Below, piece by piece: positions 61,058 to 64,000 of a stretch of 64,000 nt of DNA. The position numbers and the translations under genes were made by a program. The notes beneath the pieces are model-generated. The model worked only from the letters and a program-made list of their open reading frames with translations. It did no database searches and was not told the origin of the DNA. Within the stretch, counting starts at the first letter, position 1; every line of letters starts with the position of its first letter. The stretch lies in assembly GCA_021234155.1 (NCBI GenBank), contig JAJEKV010000070.1, positions 7,055,889-7,119,888 on the forward strand. The letters run 5' to 3'. This DNA is from Isoetes taiwanensis. Its lineage: Eukaryota > Streptophyta > Lycopodiopsida > Isoetales > Isoetaceae.

Positions 61058-62544
61058 TATTTTGAGCAGAAAATTATGACTGTAATTTTTTGTTTACACC
61101 TATTTAAATTCATTCTACCAGATGGGGTTATATGCACATTGACAGATACGGCCTTCAACATTTGTACAGTGGTGGATGCCATTGGCTATTCTATGTCCAG
61201 AGAAATTCAATCTCGTTCAAAAACCAGGAGTTGCATGGTCGGCTAAGCACCGATTGCATACATGGATAGTTAGCTTCCATGCGAAGATCTATATGATATG
61301 ATGGAGCTGCAAAACTATGACCAGGTATTGAGGTCTGTTCCGTTACAATCTCGTTAATAAATGCATTTATGTGCTTTCCTTTCTTATAGAAATGCATTTG
61401 AAGAATACGAAGTAGGTGGCTGATGCCTAGATTTGTTAGTGATGTTTGATTTGCCATCTGATGTTCTTCCTACCAGTGCAAAGGGATGCCAATGATGCTA
61501 AATTGTGGGTTTTAGAATCAATTATGTCATAAGGCGGTAGCTTCAAATGTGATAATTCTGAAATTTTGCCTTGAGAGATGTTAGTTCATGATGATCTACA
61601 TTTTAAAAGGGCATTAATGCTATCTGGCTGATTCTTTACTTGTTCCTCTAACTCTCGCCTACAAGCCACTCCCTGCATCTAGTTCATCTGCAAATTTCTA
61701 GATGAGAACTTGTGACTGTAGCGTATGTGCACAAGATTTTACTGCCGTGTCCCAATATAGGGAAGTTGAAGACATGTAACTTTTGTTTATGGGGAATGAA
61801 TTGATAACAATTTAGGAAGCATATGCTATATTAACTTAGAAGAAACTTTCGAAGTGGTTTGCCATATCTTTCCAAACTTGCTATGTCCCATGCTTTAATT
61901 GTTCCCCCTTCACATGGGAACTTGTGATATCGTTATGCTATCTATTTATTCTGTGGTTCGGTTACAATTCATTCTTTAGACTACAACATCTCACATGTTT
62001 GAGCCCTAACAGGTCGAAGATTCTAGCAATGCTTTGTGAAATGCAGAAGGCTTCCTTTGGGACCTAATGGTGCAACTTTTAAGGTGAAATCATGTTTTGG
62101 GTATATTTTTATTACATTCCTCTACGTTATTTAAACTATTTGCGGGTTTTATAGTCCCTAGGCTCGTGAGTTGGCGGAAAACAGATACATGATTCAATGG
62201 TTTCTAACATTTCCTTTTGAATGCGGAAAATTCCCAGCTGGTGAATTTGGTACTACTGGATCTGCCCTATAGCAGGGACAGTGTAGCAGGGACAGTGTGG
62301 GTTTATTGTCTCTCAATACGGTGACATTCAGGGATCCAGATTGGGGGGGTTCCTCCCCAGAATTTCCGGTTGAAGTTGTTAAAATCCGGTTTCTTTAATA
62401 GATGCCGGAAAATTTCCGGCCAAAATTTTGTAAAATGCTTGTTAAATCCGGCATATTAGAGGATATTTTCTGAAAAATCCGGTAAGTAGCAACAAAGCAC
62501 GGCATTTTTCCGGTTTGAGCCAAATCTAATCTGGAGGCCTGGGT
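61058..62544. other. non-coding stretch, no gene seen
   Basis: I looked for further CTR9 exons and found none. A GTAGCAGGGACAGTGT duplication lies near 62272-62300, and several AAATCCGG words occur at 62360-62520. Confidence 0.45.
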
Positions 62545-62758
62545 GACATCCATGTGAAAAAACAAGCTTTAAATGTGTCATTAATAATAGGACATTGCTT
62601 TTGAAACCATTCTGCATTCTAGAATACAGCAATGGGACATGCATTATGAATGACATCCATGTGAAAAAACAAGCTTTAAATGCGTGTCATTAATAATACG
62701 GCATTGTTTTTGAAACCGTTCTGCATTCTAGAATACAACAATGGGACGTGTATTATGA
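62545..62758. repeat. 107-bp tandem duplication
   Basis: TGACATCCATGTGAAAAAAC recurs exactly 107 bp apart, and both copies end GGGACATGCATTATGAA or a two-base variant. Confidence 0.9.
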
Positions 62759-63625
62759 ATGTCCAAATGTAGAAGCTTTTTTTTTTTGCTTTGCCATAAG
62801 GCAAACTATAATAGAATATTATTCAGTTGGTATTGTGAGGCTTAGTGATATGTGAGAACAAGGATTACATGCACACACAGAAAGTCAACATGAGGAGGCT
62901 ACATGTGTTTTTGCACAAGCTCTATGTGAATAGAGTGAACTCCTTGCTATGGCAACTTTCTAATAATTATATTCTAAGTTAAACTCCACTTTTGGTTAAG
63001 AGTAGAGTTTGAGATGCTCAAATATTGACATGGAGGTAAATACATCGAGTTTTGAGGACAATTCGGGCTTATTTTAGTGACAATTTAATAATTCGTGTAA
63101 GATGAATTTTATTAACATCCATTCGTCATTATTAGTTGTGATTATTAAAATCACCTTGACAATATAAAGCTATTGTTTTTGGACATTGGGTTGGACCTTC
63201 ACTTCTACACATTCATCTTGACTTGTGAAATTGATTTTGATTTTTTGAGTTGTGGGTCACTTTGAGTTGCAATGCATCTTGAAGTAATTATGTCCAAATT
63301 CTATGTATAGCAAGCATCATATTTAAACTATACTGAGACAACATTCATATTTTGATTTGAACATGGTTATTATTAAAGAAGCATATTTTGCTATCATTAT
63401 GGAGAGAGATTGGCAGGACCAATTGCTTTTATCTCCGTCTTTCCTTTTGGCTCAGATGGGCAACATTCAATTTGTGAGTTATTAGCGTATTTGAATGCCT
63501 TGCCTTATTCCACTGATATGTTTGAGTTCAGTTTTTTGGGTTGCCCCTAAGGGGAAAACCCTCATCCATGTGGGTTTGTGGCATATTCCAAGTATATGTC
63601 AGTATATGCTCGAAAACATGACTTT
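62759..63625. other. non-coding stretch, no gene seen
   Basis: Chance frames only; a T-run lies at 62778-62788. Confidence 0.4.
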
Positions 63626-63705
63626 GAAGTGTGATTTAAGCCATTTCACTCTCGCGTCACGGAGGGCAACCCTCCGTGCGCAGCACCTTGTTTTCCTTCG
63701 CAATG
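63626..63705 (-). repeat. dispersed repeat, inverted copy of 21160-21245
   Basis: On the minus strand it reads ACAAGGTGCTGCGCA, then GGAGGGTTGCCCTCC, then GGCTTAAATCACACTTCAAA, as at 21160-21245. The inner GGAGGGTTGCCCTCC is itself nearly palindromic. Confidence 0.8.
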
Positions 63706-64000
63706 GTTCGTGGCCCCGTATTTAGCATTCTCTTTCGTATTTATACGAGGGTGTGAGGTGTATATTTGTGGACTCTAGATCTGGCATATTTCTAGGAATA
63801 TGCCAAAATTCAATGAACCTAAAACAAACAATAAGGATAGTGCAATAATAGAAGAATTTCTAGATAATGCATCTACATGTATTTGTAGCGGATATCTTAT
63901 GATCCAATTGCATTATGCCAGGCTACATGCGTCACGAGGCAAAAGCCAGAGCTCTTATCAAACTTGACGTTGCAGTGACAGCTTAGAGACGTTGACACAG
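63706..64000. other. non-coding right edge
   Basis: No gene is recognised. Confidence 0.35.

Noticed and set aside
63495-63725. 76-codon frame at the right edge
   Set aside because: It overlaps a dispersed repeat and has no recognisable motif or splice context.

Overview
This is an AT-rich, repeat-dominated stretch of a eukaryotic nuclear genome, most likely a land plant with a large genome. I base that on GT-AG introns, an En/Spm (CACTA) transposase of the plant Transposase_21/DUF4218/DUF4216 type, a LINE reverse transcriptase, many small terminal-inverted-repeat elements, long TTC and CT microsatellites, and a broken copy of the plant-type Paf1-complex subunit CTR9. A fern or lycophyte would fit, but the sequence alone does not prove it. 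I see no intact, confidently recognised host gene.

Layout. 1-22.1 kb: dispersed and tandem repeats. These include a composite foldback repeat (986-2609, again at 16338-18052), a palindromic minisatellite (3158-3393), a polyadenylated retro-insertion with a 15-bp target duplication (4421-6073), two members of an 8-bp-duplication MITE family (6841-7105 and 10291-10526), a 19-bp/57-bp minisatellite (9.2-11.9 kb), and a 2.5-kb tandem duplication (11240-16283). At 20.2-21.1 kb there is an in-frame tandem pair of unrecognised ORFs behind two perfect hairpins. 22.1-39.25 kb: six units of 2.4-2.9 kb separated by TTC tracts. The last four form two near-identical pairs, each pair flanking a short spacer.

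39.25-55.13 kb is a nest of transposons. A CACTA element (coding parts at 39254-39905 and 50730-54503, 3' end at 55125) was entered by a 5'-truncated LINE on the minus strand. The LINE was later split by an 8.2-kb TIR element (40745-48940) and by a 310-bp TA-flanked MITE (49261-49570). Removing either insert on paper rejoins the LINE reading frame. The 8.2-kb element carries a frameshifted DDE-type transposase I cannot assign to a family, a 91-codon ORF, and a three-exon, 531-codon gene of unknown function. It is the most novel object here.

55.1-64 kb: unannotated DNA, a 210-bp duplication, seven consecutive CTR9-like exons with one frameshift and a premature end (57792-61057), and a third composite foldback copy inside a CTR9 intron.

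A caution on quality: where near-identical copies differ, the differences cluster at CAG/CTG sites and often include small indels. Some frameshifts may therefore be consensus errors rather than real decay.
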